This document shows, piece by piece, positions 41,347 through 50,807 of a stretch of 64,000 bases of DNA. The notes beneath the pieces were generated by a model. It saw only the letters and a list, made by a program, of their open reading frames with translations. It ran no database searches and was not told the DNA's origin. The first letter of the stretch is position 1, and the number at the start of each line of letters is the position of its first letter. Position numbers and translations under genes: made by a program. This DNA is from Ruminococcus sp. (GTDB taxonomy: Bacteria; Bacillota; Clostridia; Oscillospirales; Ruminococcaceae), in assembly GCA_017542125.1 (NCBI GenBank), contig JAFXXU010000058.1:62001-126000 (forward strand). The letters run 5' to 3'.

Positions 41347-43626
41347 ATGAATATAAAGTCTTTTGACTTGTCACACGTTTCCGTGAAGGACGAGCCTGCT
41401 TTTCGTCAGGCAGCCGCCGCATTGCTGTCCTTTGCTGCTTCTGCAGGGCATATCGGGGCATATCATTCCTTTGTATGTGCCGGCTTGGCCGCGATACTGC
41501 CCTCAGCTTCGCCGGCGGTATTTATCGGCAGCACTTTGTATTATCTGCTGTTCTGTTCCTTTACCGAGGGGCTTGTTCAGTTATGCTCCATACTTGTAAT
41601 CTCGGTCATTATGTTTGCATTCTCACACAGCTCATTTAAGGACAGCCCTGCATTCACCGCTTCGGTGTGCAGCGGAGTGCTGCTTATATTCAACTTTGCC
41701 GTTTCGGCAGCTGCACCTGTCAGCAGCCGGGCAGTTATTATAGGAGCCATAGGCTCTGTGATGACAGGCTGTTTTGTATTTTCCTGCAAAACACTGCAGA
41801 ACGAGCTGTCGCTGACCCGGATGCTCTCTCTGGGAGGTAAGAACTCCGTACATGCTTCAGTTATATTTGTGACAGTTATCTCTCTGTTGGCATCCTTCGA
41901 CCTCTTCTTCAACCCCGGACGAGTGATTGGCTGCACTGTTCTGCTGATCCTCGCAAGAAGATCCGGATCCTCCGGCGGAGCTGCTGTGGGAGCCCTTACT
42001 GCTCTTGCCGTGCTGATCGGTGATCCCTCTCTGGCTGTAAATACTATGCTGCTTGCGACTGCCGGACTGGTCTGCGGTGCTTTTGCCGAACTGGGGGTGC
42101 TTGCCCTTTCTGTTTCGTTTCTGGCGGTCTGTGCCGTCGGATTAGCTACCGTCGGGGGCTCTGATTCCGTAAAGATGTTTATCGATGCTTCGCTGGGTTC
42201 TATTGCCTTTGCAGCAATACCCAGCGGAGCGCTCAGGCGTGCTTCCGAAAAGCTCTTCGGCGGCAGGGATGCTTCGGACACGATCAGCAGGGCGACTGCA
42301 TCCCGCCTGAGATTTGCCGCCTCATCCCTCGGTGAGATCAGGCAGCAGCTTGCTCTGGTTTCGGCGGCGATGGATAAAAAGCTCAAGCAGGCTCCGCTCT
42401 CCGAAACTGTGTTTGATTGTATGTGCCGTTCCTGCGAATACTGCTGTATTTGCCACCGCAGTGCTCCTGCCTCAGCCGAGGGCTTTCAGCGGCTCGAAAA
42501 GCAGACTCTAAGCTACAGCGGCCTCTCCGACGACGATGTCCGCAGGTCTTTCCCCGGATGCAGGTTCCCTGAGCTTGTCTCGGACAGCTTCAACTATGCC
42601 TATAAGTCTTACGTTGACGGCAGGGCAGCGCAGCTGCATATCGCCGAGATGCGCTCTCTTGTCTCGGAACAGCTTTGCGTAACAGAGGATATCCTCTCCG
42701 ATCTGTCATGTCGTGTAGGGCAGATACGCAGCGTTGACAAGGTCCTTTCCGAAAGGGTAAGGGACGCTTTCTCACGCCTCGGCTGCAAAGGTGCGGCAGC
42801 CTGTGTATATCTTGATGAGGCCGGTTTTCGCCATATTGAAGTGCTGCTGTCATCCGGAGTTGCTGCAGAGCCGATGCAGCTTGCGGTGATGGTCTCGGAT
42901 ATCTGCGATTGCTTCTTTGACCTGCCCTCTGTTTCCGTATCGGACAGGCTCACCAGGCTGTTATTCTCTGAGCTTCCGGCCTATACTGTCACAAGCGGCA
43001 GCTTCTCCGCATCCTCCACAGAGAACGGTTATTCCGGGGATACATACAGCTTTGTAAAAGCATCCTCCTGCGAATGCTTTGCGGTGCTCTCTGACGGGAT
43101 GGGTACCGGAAAGCGAGCCAGGCTGGATTCAATGTTTGCCGTAAGCCTCGCCTCTAAGCTGCTGACAGCCGGAGCCTCTATGAGATCGGCTCACAGGCTG
43201 ATAAACTCTGTGCTTAGAGTAAAGGGGTGGGATGAATCCTTTGCCACGCTGGACATACTCCGATTCGATCTCTGTTCCGGAGCGGCAGAGCTGCTTAAAG
43301 CGGGGGCTGCTCCCACATATCTTTACCGTGACGGCTCCGTTAAACGCTTCTGCGGGGATTCTATGCCTGTGGGTATGATCGGCGGATGTGCTCCCGATGA
43401 GTTCTCGTTCAAACTGTTTGACGGTGATACAGTCATTATGACTTCCGACGGAGTATCCGAGGAAACAGTCAGAAATGCACTGGAGGCTACCAGCGGAGTG
43501 TCTCCCAAGGTGCTGGCTCAGAAGATGGGAGAGCTGGCAATGGAATGCTCCGAAGGAGGCCGCAGAGACGATATATCAATCGCTGTGTTCGGAGTAGCAT
43601 TTAAAAACACGGATAATGACATCTGA
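41347..43626 (+). CDS. spoIIE: Stage II sporulation protein E, PP2C phosphatase
   Basis: 759 residues. About ten membrane helices (residues 15-310), a middle region with a Cys-rich patch (near 355-375: CMCRSCEYCCICH), and a C-terminal PP2C phosphatase (about 550-755) with 'SDGMGTGKRA', 'MTSDGVSEE' and 'RRDDISIAVFG' metal-binding Asp motifs. Known: SpoIIE dephosphorylates SpoIIAA to free SigF in the forespore and helps the polar septum. Start ATG 41347 follows AAGGGGAAG. TACGACA at 41272-41278 resembles a Spo0A box and GGTATGAT at about 41298 a -10; both weak. Confidence 0.92.
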   Translation: MNIKSFDLSHVSVKDEPAFRQAAAALLSFAASAGHIGAYHSFVCAGLAAILPSASPAVFIGSTLYYLLFCSFTEGLVQLCSILVISVIMFAFSHSSFKDSPAFTASVCSGVLLIFNFAVSAAAPVSSRAVIIGAIGSVMTGCFVFSCKTLQNELSLTRMLSLGGKNSVHASVIFVTVISLLASFDLFFNPGRVIGCTVLLILARRSGSSGGAAVGALTALAVLIGDPSLAVNTMLLATAGLVCGAFAELGVLALSVSFLAVCAVGLATVGGSDSVKMFIDASLGSIAFAAIPSGALRRASEKLFGGRDASDTISRATASRLRFAASSLGEIRQQLALVSAAMDKKLKQAPLSETVFDCMCRSCEYCCICHRSAPASAEGFQRLEKQTLSYSGLSDDDVRRSFPGCRFPELVSDSFNYAYKSYVDGRAAQLHIAEMRSLVSEQLCVTEDILSDLSCRVGQIRSVDKVLSERVRDAFSRLGCKGAAACVYLDEAGFRHIEVLLSSGVAAEPMQLAVMVSDICDCFFDLPSVSVSDRLTRLLFSELPAYTVTSGSFSASSTENGYSGDTYSFVKASSCECFAVLSDGMGTGKRARLDSMFAVSLASKLLTAGASMRSAHRLINSVLRVKGWDESFATLDILRFDLCSGAAELLKAGAAPTYLYRDGSVKRFCGDSMPVGMIGGCAPDEFSFKLFDGDTVIMTSDGVSEETVRNALEATSGVSPKVLAQKMGELAMECSEGGRRDDISIAVFGVAFKNTDNDI

Positions 43627-43793
43627 GGTTTAAAACATCCGTCAGAATACACAAAATCTTCGGTTGAAATATGTAACATAGTGAAAATAATGCCTAAAAG
43701 TATTGAAATTTTTTTCATTATAGTATAAAATAAAATTGTGGAATAATAATTTCGGGCAAACTATGTCCTTACGTCTGAACAGGAGGTAATCAG

Positions 43794-45791
43794 ATGATAA
43801 ATGATATTCCCGAGAGCTATCAGGCTCCGATCTATCTGTTCCATCAGGGCACCAATCATATGACCTATGATTTCCTCGGCTGCCATCAGGGGGAGAAGAA
43901 CGGCAAGAGCGGTCACTTTTTCAGAGTGTGGGCTCAGAACGCCAAGGCTGTCTCGGTCGTCGGTGATTTCAATGATTGGAACGGCTACGCCAATGTCTGC
44001 GAGCCGCTGGCGGATTCCGGAATATGGGAGGTCTTTATCGAAGGCCTGAAGACCTTTGATACATATAAGTACTCCATAACCGGCTGCGACGGTGTTACAA
44101 GGCTTAAGGCCGATCCCTACGGCACTCATATGGAGGTCGCCCCGGGTACCGGCTCGAAGATATTCGATATCAACTGCTATAAGTGGAAGGACAAGAAATG
44201 GCAGGACGATAAAGCCAAGAAGGATATCTACAACGCCCCGATGAACATCTATGAGGTCCATCTCAATTCCTGGAAGTGCTGCACCACCGGTAAGTACTAC
44301 AGCTATACCGGTTTTGCATCTGAGATAATCCCTTATCTCAAAGAAATGAACTACACCCACATCGAGCTCATGCCGCTGGCGGAATTCCCCTTCGACGGCT
44401 CCTGGGGTTATCAGGGAATAGGCTACTATGCTCCCACCTCTCGATTCGGAACTCCCGAGGAGTTCATGAAGATGGTGGATATGTTCCACGAGGCGGGGAT
44501 AGCGATCATCCTTGACTGGGTACCCGCTCATTTCCCCAGAGATGCCGCAGGCCTCTTTGAGTTTGACGGCGGTCCCGCTTACGAGTACACCGATCCCAGA
44601 AAGCGTGATCATCTCGCCTGGGGCACCAGAGTATTCGATTACGGCAGAGGTGAGGTAAGGAGCTTCCTTATCTCCAACGCGCTTTACTGGATCGAGAAGT
44701 TCCATATCGACGGGCTGAGAGTTGACGCTGTGGCTTCAATGCTCTACCTTGACTACGATAGGCGTGACGGTGAGTGGACCCCCAATGTTTACGGCGGTCA
44801 CGAGAACCTTGAGGCGATAGATTTCCTCAAGAAGCTCAATGAGGCTGTGTTCAGAAGAAATCCTCAGACCCTTATGATCGCTGAGGAATCCACCGCATGG
44901 CCGATGGTAACAAAGCCTACCAGCGACGGCGGCCTCGGGTTCAACTTCAAGTGGAACATGGGCTGGATGAACGATATGCTCAAATATATGGCGATGGATC
45001 CCATCCACAGGGCATTCCACCACGATATGCTGACCTTCTCGTTCTTCTATGCATTCTCGGAGAACTTCATTCTTCCCATCTCTCACGATGAGGTCGTTCA
45101 CGGAAAGGCTTCGCTGGTCAACAAGATGTACGGCGGCGATGTGGATCAGAAGTTCGCTCAGGCAAGACTCTTTATGGCCTATATGATGGCTCATCCCGGC
45201 AAGAAGCTGCTCTTTATGGGCTCCGAGTTCGCTCAGTTCAGAGAGTGGGATTACGAGAACGGCCTGGAGTGGTTTATGGTCGAGGAGTACGAGAACCACA
45301 GAAACTACCAGAAGTTCGTAAAGAACCTCAACAAGTTCTATGTTGAAAATCCCCCGATGTGGCAGAACGACTTCTCCTGGGAGGGCTTCAGCTGGATCTC
45401 CAACGACGATTACAAGCAGTCGATCATCATCTTCCGCCGCTTCGACAGAAAGGGCAACGAGGTAATCGCAGTCTGCAACTTCGTTCCCGTGGGCAGGACG
45501 AGCTACTGCTTCGGTGTTCCTTATGAGGGGACTTATACCGAGGTATTCAATTCCTCCTCGCCCGACGGTTCACCGATGACAAACGGCTCCGTTAAGTCGC
45601 TGAATGTGGGCATGCACGGTCTTGAGCATTCGATCTGCATTGATATACCGCCCTTCTCGGTAATGTATTTCAAGATAAAGAAGAAGGCTCAGCGCAAGAA
45701 GGCAGAGCCCAAGGCTGAGAGCGGTGCTGCAAAGAAATCAGCAGCCAAGAAGCCTGCCGCCAAGAAGAAAGCGGCTCCCAAGAATAAGTAA
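43794..45791 (+). CDS. glgB: Glycogen branching enzyme with histone-H1-like tail
   Basis: 665 residues. N-terminal CBM48 ('FRVWAQNAKAVSVVGDFNDWNGYAN'), then the GH13 barrel with nucleophile D311 ('GLRVDAVASM'), acid E364 and 'PISHDEVVHGKASL'. It makes alpha-1,6 branches in glycogen. The last 39 residues (627-665) are Lys/Ala/Pro only, like a histone H1 tail; this is not usual for GlgB and could bind RNA, DNA or acidic partners, or be a tethering tail. CAGGAGG precedes the ATG. First gene of glgBCDA. Confidence 0.95.
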   Translation: MINDIPESYQAPIYLFHQGTNHMTYDFLGCHQGEKNGKSGHFFRVWAQNAKAVSVVGDFNDWNGYANVCEPLADSGIWEVFIEGLKTFDTYKYSITGCDGVTRLKADPYGTHMEVAPGTGSKIFDINCYKWKDKKWQDDKAKKDIYNAPMNIYEVHLNSWKCCTTGKYYSYTGFASEIIPYLKEMNYTHIELMPLAEFPFDGSWGYQGIGYYAPTSRFGTPEEFMKMVDMFHEAGIAIILDWVPAHFPRDAAGLFEFDGGPAYEYTDPRKRDHLAWGTRVFDYGRGEVRSFLISNALYWIEKFHIDGLRVDAVASMLYLDYDRRDGEWTPNVYGGHENLEAIDFLKKLNEAVFRRNPQTLMIAEESTAWPMVTKPTSDGGLGFNFKWNMGWMNDMLKYMAMDPIHRAFHHDMLTFSFFYAFSENFILPISHDEVVHGKASLVNKMYGGDVDQKFAQARLFMAYMMAHPGKKLLFMGSEFAQFREWDYENGLEWFMVEEYENHRNYQKFVKNLNKFYVENPPMWQNDFSWEGFSWISNDDYKQSIIIFRRFDRKGNEVIAVCNFVPVGRTSYCFGVPYEGTYTEVFNSSSPDGSPMTNGSVKSLNVGMHGLEHSICIDIPPFSVMYFKIKKKAQRKKAEPKAESGAAKKSAAKKPAAKKKAAPKNK

Positions 45792-45817
45792 ACGTTCTCC
45801 GCACCCTGCGGAGCGTT
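45791..45817 (+). other. Hairpin between glgB and glgC
   Basis: AACGTTCTCCGCA (45791-45803) pairs with TGCGGAGCGTT (45807-45817) with a small bulge. No T run follows, so it may be an mRNA processing or stability element rather than a terminator. Confidence 0.45.
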
Positions 45818-45866
45818 ATATGGATCAGTTAATTCAATAATATTATGATATGGTGGGTGAATTATT

Positions 45867-47069
45867 ATGTTCAACAAAAAAGAATGTGTGGCTATGCTTC
45901 TTGCAGGCGGTCAGGGCAGCAGACTTTACGCTCTGACTCAGACTGTTGCAAAGCCCGCAGTGCCTTTCGGCGCAAAGTACAGGATCATTGATTTCCCTCT
46001 GTCGAACTGTATCAATTCGGGTATCGACACTGTCGGAGTGCTGACACAGTATCAGCCTCTCGTTCTCAATGAGTATATCGGAAACGGTCAGCCCTGGGAT
46101 CTCGACCGTATCCACGGCGGAGTTCACGTTCTGCCTCCTTACGAGAAGGCTTCGGGTGCCAGCTGGTATTCCGGTACCGCTAACGCTATCTATCAGAACA
46201 TCAACTTTATCGAGAGATACGATCCCGAGTACGTTGTAGTCCTCTCCGGCGACCACATCTATAAGATGGATTACAACAAGATGCTCACATACCACAAGAA
46301 CAAGCAGGCCGCCGCCACTATTGCGGTGCTTGATGTTCCCAAGGAGGAAGCATCCCGCTTCGGTATTATGATCACCGATGCCGACGATAATATCATCGAC
46401 TTCGAGGAAAAGCCGAAGAACCCCCGCTCGACCCTTGCTTCAATGGGTATCTACATATTCACCTGGTCGAAGCTCAAGGCTTATCTGATCGCTAACGAGA
46501 ACGACAAGGAAGCCAGCAAGGACTTCGGAAAGAATATCATCCCCGATATGAGAGAAGCAGGCGAAAAGCTGGTAGCTTACCGCTTCGACGGCTATTGGAA
46601 GGATGTAGGAACCATCGACTCCCTCTGGGAGGCAAACATGGATCTTATCAATCCCAATATCCCGATAGACCTCTACGATCCTGCCTGGAAGATCTATTCC
46701 AGAAACCCCGTAATGGCTCCGCAGTATATAGGCAGCCACGCTATGGTACAGAATTCCATGGTCACCGAGGGCTGCTCGATAGACGGCTCCATTGAGTTCT
46801 CTATGATCTCCGACGGCGTTACCGTTGAGGAGGGCGCAGTCATCTACGACTCGATTCTTATGCCCGGCTGCGTTGTCAAGAAGGGCGCAAAGGTGGAATA
46901 TGCCATTGTCGGTGAGAATTCCGTTATCGGTGAGGGTGCTCAGATCGGTGCAAGACCCGAGAACATCAGCGACAAGGACACCTGGGGCGTTGCAGTCGTA
47001 GGTCATAACATCAACATCTCGGCCGGTGCGGTAGTTGCTCCTAAGGCAATTATTTCGGAAGATATGTAA
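45867..47069 (+). CDS. glgC: Glucose-1-phosphate adenylyltransferase, catalytic subunit
   Basis: 400 residues. '[15 protein letters not shown]' nucleotide loop and '[20 protein letters not shown]', '[14 protein letters not shown]' with the catalytic Asp are intact. The C-terminal beta-helix has the allosteric site. It makes ADP-glucose from ATP and glucose-1-phosphate. glgD follows 17 nt later. Confidence 0.96.
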   Translation: MFNKKECVAMLLAGGQGSRLYALTQTVAKPAVPFGAKYRIIDFPLSNCINSGIDTVGVLTQYQPLVLNEYIGNGQPWDLDRIHGGVHVLPPYEKASGASWYSGTANAIYQNINFIERYDPEYVVVLSGDHIYKMDYNKMLTYHKNKQAAATIAVLDVPKEEASRFGIMITDADDNIIDFEEKPKNPRSTLASMGIYIFTWSKLKAYLIANENDKEASKDFGKNIIPDMREAGEKLVAYRFDGYWKDVGTIDSLWEANMDLINPNIPIDLYDPAWKIYSRNPVMAPQYIGSHAMVQNSMVTEGCSIDGSIEFSMISDGVTVEEGAVIYDSILMPGCVVKKGAKVEYAIVGENSVIGEGAQIGARPENISDKDTWGVAVVGHNINISAGAVVAPKAIISEDM

Positions 47070-47086
47070 GAAAGGGGTAGCTTAAA

Positions 47087-48214
47087 GTGGACGTAAATAT
47101 GGGAAATGTACTCGGTCTCGTGTTTGCCAATATGCACGATATGACCGTAGGCGATCTTACTAAGAACAGAACTATGGGATCGATCCTCTTCGGCGGACGT
47201 TACCGCCTGATCGACTTCCCCCTCTCAAATATGGTCAACAGCGGCATCACTAATGTCGGTGTTATAACCAAGAGCAATTATCAGTCGCTGCTGGATCATC
47301 TTGGCTCCGGCAGAGAATGGGATCTTTCCAGGAAGAAGGGCGGTTTGTTTATCCTGCCTCCTTTCGGCAATGTTTCCTCTAACCTTTACAGAGGCCGTAT
47401 CGAGGCTCTCTACGGTGCTATGAGCTTTATTAAGCACGCTCTCGTTGACTATGTAGTCCTCTCCGACTGTGATACCGTTACCAATATGGACTTTAAGCCT
47501 ATCGTGGCTCAGCACGTTGAAAGCGGCGCAGATATCACCGTAGTGGCTCATACCGGCGTTTACGACCCCGAGGTCATCAACGGCTCCACTGTTCTCTCAA
47601 CCGATGAGAACGGCAAGGTAAGGTCTGTGCTTATCCGCCCTGACATCAGCGGCACCTGCACTCTCAGCCTCAACATCTTCGTTATGAGCAAGCAGTTCCT
47701 CATTGATATGGTCACCGATGCTATGGCAAGAGGAAACGTAAGCTTTGAGACCGATGTTCTCCAGGGCAAGTGCAATGAGCTGAAGATCATGGCTTATGAG
47801 TACAATAACTACTTCTCCAAGATCAACAGCGTATCTACCTACCTGAAGGCTAATCAGGAGCTGCTTGATCCCGAGAACGCCAAGAAGCTCTTCCTGCCCA
47901 AGAGGGCTATTTATACCAAGGTAAGAGACAATGCTCCCGTTAAGTACGACCTTGACAGCAAGGTGACCAACTCTCTCGTAGCCGACGGCTGTATCATCGA
48001 GGGCGAGGTGGAGAACTCCGTACTGTTCAGAGGCGTTAAGATCGCCAAGGGCGCTAAGGTCAAGAACAGCATCCTGATGCAGGGTACTGTTGTAGGCGCA
48101 AAGAGCGAGGTCAACTACCTCATCACCGATAAGAACGTCAATATCGGTGAGAACCACATCCTCAACGGCGCACCCAGCTATCCTATGTTCGTAGGCAAGG
48201 GAGCTTCCGTATAA
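47087..48214 (+). CDS. glgD: GlgD, regulatory subunit of ADP-glucose pyrophosphorylase
   Basis: 375 residues. Related to GlgC but the GGxGxRL loop is lost: the start reads 'LGLVFANMHDMTVGDLTKNRTMGSI'. Known: in Firmicutes GlgD has little activity itself and tunes GlgC in a mixed tetramer. Start GTG 47087 is 9 nt after AAAGGGG. Confidence 0.93.
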   Translation: MDVNMGNVLGLVFANMHDMTVGDLTKNRTMGSILFGGRYRLIDFPLSNMVNSGITNVGVITKSNYQSLLDHLGSGREWDLSRKKGGLFILPPFGNVSSNLYRGRIEALYGAMSFIKHALVDYVVLSDCDTVTNMDFKPIVAQHVESGADITVVAHTGVYDPEVINGSTVLSTDENGKVRSVLIRPDISGTCTLSLNIFVMSKQFLIDMVTDAMARGNVSFETDVLQGKCNELKIMAYEYNNYFSKINSVSTYLKANQELLDPENAKKLFLPKRAIYTKVRDNAPVKYDLDSKVTNSLVADGCIIEGEVENSVLFRGVKIAKGAKVKNSILMQGTVVGAKSEVNYLITDKNVNIGENHILNGAPSYPMFVGKGASV

Positions 48215-48224
48215 ACGATCATTC

Positions 48225-48253
48225 GGGGAAGCTTTGTCTGGCATTGCTTCCCC
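48225..48253 (+). other. Hairpin between glgD and glgA
   Basis: GGGGAAGC (48225-48232) pairs with GCTTCCCC (48246-48253), followed by TGTTAT. Possibly a weak terminator or processing site. Confidence 0.45.
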
Positions 48254-48284
48254 TGTTATCTTAATAAAGAAAGAAGGTTTGTGC

Positions 48285-49697
48285 ATGAATATTCTTTACA
48301 CTGCCAGCGAGGCTCTGCCTTATGTAGCATCAGGCGGACTTGCCGATGTAGCAGGCTCTCTCCCTGCGGCTATCAATGCCGAGGGTCACGACTGCCGCGT
48401 TGTCATCCCTTATTACAGCCAGATCAGGCAGGAGCTCAAGGATGAGCTCACATATCTTACCAATTTTACCGTCCCCGTAGCATGGAGGAACCAGTACTGC
48501 GGAGTGTTTGAGGGCCACGCCAACGGCGTTACCTATTATCTGCTCGATAATGAGTACTATTTCGCCAGGAACGGTCTTTACGGTTTCTATGACGATGCCG
48601 AGAGATTTATTTTCTTCTCCCGCGCGGTGCTGGAGCTGCTCCATTATATCGACTTCAAGCCCAATGTCATCAACGCCAATGACTGGCAGACCGCTCTTGT
48701 TCCCGTTTACTACGATATCTTCTACCGCTATCAGTCGGGCTATGAGGATATCAAGACGGTGTTCACCATCCATAACATTCAGTACCAGGGGCAGTACGGT
48801 CTTGAGCTGATCAATGATCTTATGGGAATACCCCTCTATCATACCGATCTGCTTTCCTATGACGGCGATGTTAACTTTATGAAGGCAGCTATCGAGGTGT
48901 CGGACAAGATCACTACCGTTTCACCCAGCTACGCCTGGGAGATACTTGATCCCTGGTACTCTCACGGCCTTGACAGGATACTCGTGCACAAGCAGTACAA
49001 GCTCTGCGGCTTCCTGAACGGCATTGACCAGAAGGTCTACGATCCTGCCACAGACCCCAACCTGCCGAAGAATTACTCCACCAAGAGCAAGGCGGGCAAG
49101 GCTGTCTGCAAGGCAAAGCTGCTTGAAGAACTGGGAATGGCTCCCGGCGACGAGCCGATCATCGGCATTGTTACCAGGTTCGTTTCCCACAAGGGTCTCG
49201 ACCTTATCAAGTATGTGTTCGAGGATATCATCAGGCTGGGCTATAAGTTCGCTATCTTGGGCTCCGGCGAGAAGATCTACGAGGACTTCTTCTCCGAGAT
49301 GCATTACCGCTATCCCGACAGAGTAGGCCTCACCCTCGGCTTTGTTCCCGAGCTTTCCAAGAGAATCTATGCAGGTGCGGATATGTTCCTGATGCCTTCT
49401 CAGAGCGAACCCTGCGGTCTTGCTCAGATGATAGCTCTGCGCTACGGTACTATCCCGATAGTAAGAGAGACAGGCGGCCTGCGTGATTCCATCCACGATG
49501 CGGGCGATGAGGGTGGCAACGGCTTCACCTTCAAGACCTACAACGCTCATGATATGCTTGATGCCTGCACCAGAGCAAGAGCATATTACGACGATAAGAA
49601 GCGCTGGAAGAAGCTGGTCGATCTGGCTATGAAGGAAGATTTCAGCTGGAAGAAATCAGCCAAGCTCTATATCGGGCTATACAGTGATATCCATTAA
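48285..49697 (+). CDS. glgA: Glycogen synthase (ADP-glucose, GT5)
   Basis: 470 residues. 'ASEALPYVASGGLADVAGSLP' is the KxGGL-type loop with Lys replaced (ASGGL); 'FTIHNIQYQGQYG' and 'MPSQSEPCGLAQMIALRYGTIPIVRETGGL' are the GT-B C-terminal signature. It extends alpha-1,4 glucan with ADP-glucose. Start ATG 48285 has AAAGAAGG; the frame is open 17 codons further up. Last gene of glgBCDA. Confidence 0.95.
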   Translation: MNILYTASEALPYVASGGLADVAGSLPAAINAEGHDCRVVIPYYSQIRQELKDELTYLTNFTVPVAWRNQYCGVFEGHANGVTYYLLDNEYYFARNGLYGFYDDAERFIFFSRAVLELLHYIDFKPNVINANDWQTALVPVYYDIFYRYQSGYEDIKTVFTIHNIQYQGQYGLELINDLMGIPLYHTDLLSYDGDVNFMKAAIEVSDKITTVSPSYAWEILDPWYSHGLDRILVHKQYKLCGFLNGIDQKVYDPATDPNLPKNYSTKSKAGKAVCKAKLLEELGMAPGDEPIIGIVTRFVSHKGLDLIKYVFEDIIRLGYKFAILGSGEKIYEDFFSEMHYRYPDRVGLTLGFVPELSKRIYAGADMFLMPSQSEPCGLAQMIALRYGTIPIVRETGGLRDSIHDAGDEGGNGFTFKTYNAHDMLDACTRARAYYDDKKRWKKLVDLAMKEDFSWKKSAKLYIGLYSDIH

Positions 49698-49705
49698 CAA
49701 GCTTC

Positions 49706-49738
49706 AAAGCTCCCGAGCTTCTTGGTCGGGAGCTTTTG
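49706..49738 (+). terminator. Terminator of the glycogen operon
   Basis: AAAGCTCCCGA (49706-49716) pairs with TCGGGAGCTTT (49726-49736), followed by TGCT. The stem is strong, the T run short. Confidence 0.75.
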
Positions 49739-49776
49739 CTATGCGTGACGGTTATAGCAGTATTCAATTTATGTAT

Positions 49777-49805
49777 TTGACATTATTGGTTTTTTAAGGT
49801 ATAAT
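49777..49805 (+). promoter_or_regulatory. Consensus promoter of the MoxR operon
   Basis: TTGACA (49777-49782), 17-nt spacer, TATAAT (49800-49805). Confidence 0.88.
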
Positions 49806-49858
49806 ATAGATAAAGGAACAATACAGCAATACTGTCTGCCTCACACAAGGAAGGATTG

Positions 49859-50806
49859 ATGAATATGCCCAATAAAACGGAGATACTTATAAGCAATATC
49901 GAGAAACTTATAGTAGGAAAGAGGGACTCTATTGAGAAGGTACTGGCTGCTATGCTTTGCGGCGGTCACGTTCTTATAGAGGATGTCCCCGGTGTCGGAA
50001 AGACCAAGCTGGTATCGGCTCTGGCAAGATCGGTCGAAGGTAAATTCAACCGTATCCAGCTCACTCCCGATATCATGCCCTCGGATATCGTCGGCTTTTC
50101 GATGATCAATCCCGAGACCCGTGAGCTTGAATACAAGCAGGGCGCCGCTATGTGCAATTTTATGCTTGCGGATGAGATCAACCGCGCCTCGCCCAAATCC
50201 CAGTCAAGTCTGCTTGAGGTAATGGAGGAGCATCAGATCTCTCTCGACGGCAGGACCTTCGATCTTCCTGCACCCTTTATGGTGCTGGCGACACAGAACC
50301 CCGTTGAGACCTACGGTACCTATCACCTTCCAGAGGCTCAGATGGACAGGTTCCTGATGAAGATATCCATGGGATATCCGACTCTTGAAGAGGAGCTGGA
50401 GATCATCGAGCGGGCCGAGACCGGCAGGGAAGAGCTTGTCTCCATAGACGCAGTTATGACCACCGAGGATGTTAAGGATATGATCGCTGAGGCTGCAAAG
50501 GTCAGGGCTGTACCTGCTATCAAGAAATATATGCTCGATCTTGTCACCGCCACCAGGAATTCTGAGTACGTCAAGCTGGGCGTTTCTCCGCGAGGGAGTA
50601 TTTCCCTGCTGAAAGCATCAAAGGCTTATGCATATGTCAAGGGAAGAGATTACGTTGTTCCCGATGATGTCAAGGCTGTTATGACCTGTGTTCTTGCACA
50701 CAGGCTAATGCTCTCGCCCAAGGGCAAATCGGCGTTTGAATCCAATGAGGAGGCGCTCGAGCAGATCGCACTTACCGTTCCTGCTCCGACCGATGGCGGT
50801 AACTGA
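49859..50806 (+). CDS. MoxR family AAA+ ATPase
   Basis: 315 residues. Walker A 'EDVPGVGKTKLVSAL', Walker B 'FMLADEINRASPKSQSSLLEVMEE' and 'VLATQNPVETYGTYHLPEAQMDRF' are MoxR signatures. Known: MoxR proteins act as chaperones with a DUF58/VWA partner to mature exported or membrane complexes. AAGGAAGG (49847-49854) stands before ATG 49859 and ATG 49865; either may be the start. The DUF58 gene begins 1 nt after the stop. Confidence 0.92.
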   Translation: MNMPNKTEILISNIEKLIVGKRDSIEKVLAAMLCGGHVLIEDVPGVGKTKLVSALARSVEGKFNRIQLTPDIMPSDIVGFSMINPETRELEYKQGAAMCNFMLADEINRASPKSQSSLLEVMEEHQISLDGRTFDLPAPFMVLATQNPVETYGTYHLPEAQMDRFLMKISMGYPTLEEELEIIERAETGREELVSIDAVMTTEDVKDMIAEAAKVRAVPAIKKYMLDLVTATRNSEYVKLGVSPRGSISLLKASKAYAYVKGRDYVVPDDVKAVMTCVLAHRLMLSPKGKSAFESNEEALEQIALTVPAPTDGGN

Positions 50807-50807
50807 T

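Noticed and set aside
43761..44705. 314-codon open frame opposite glgB
   Set aside because: Shadow of the GH13 coding region; no start signal and no family match.
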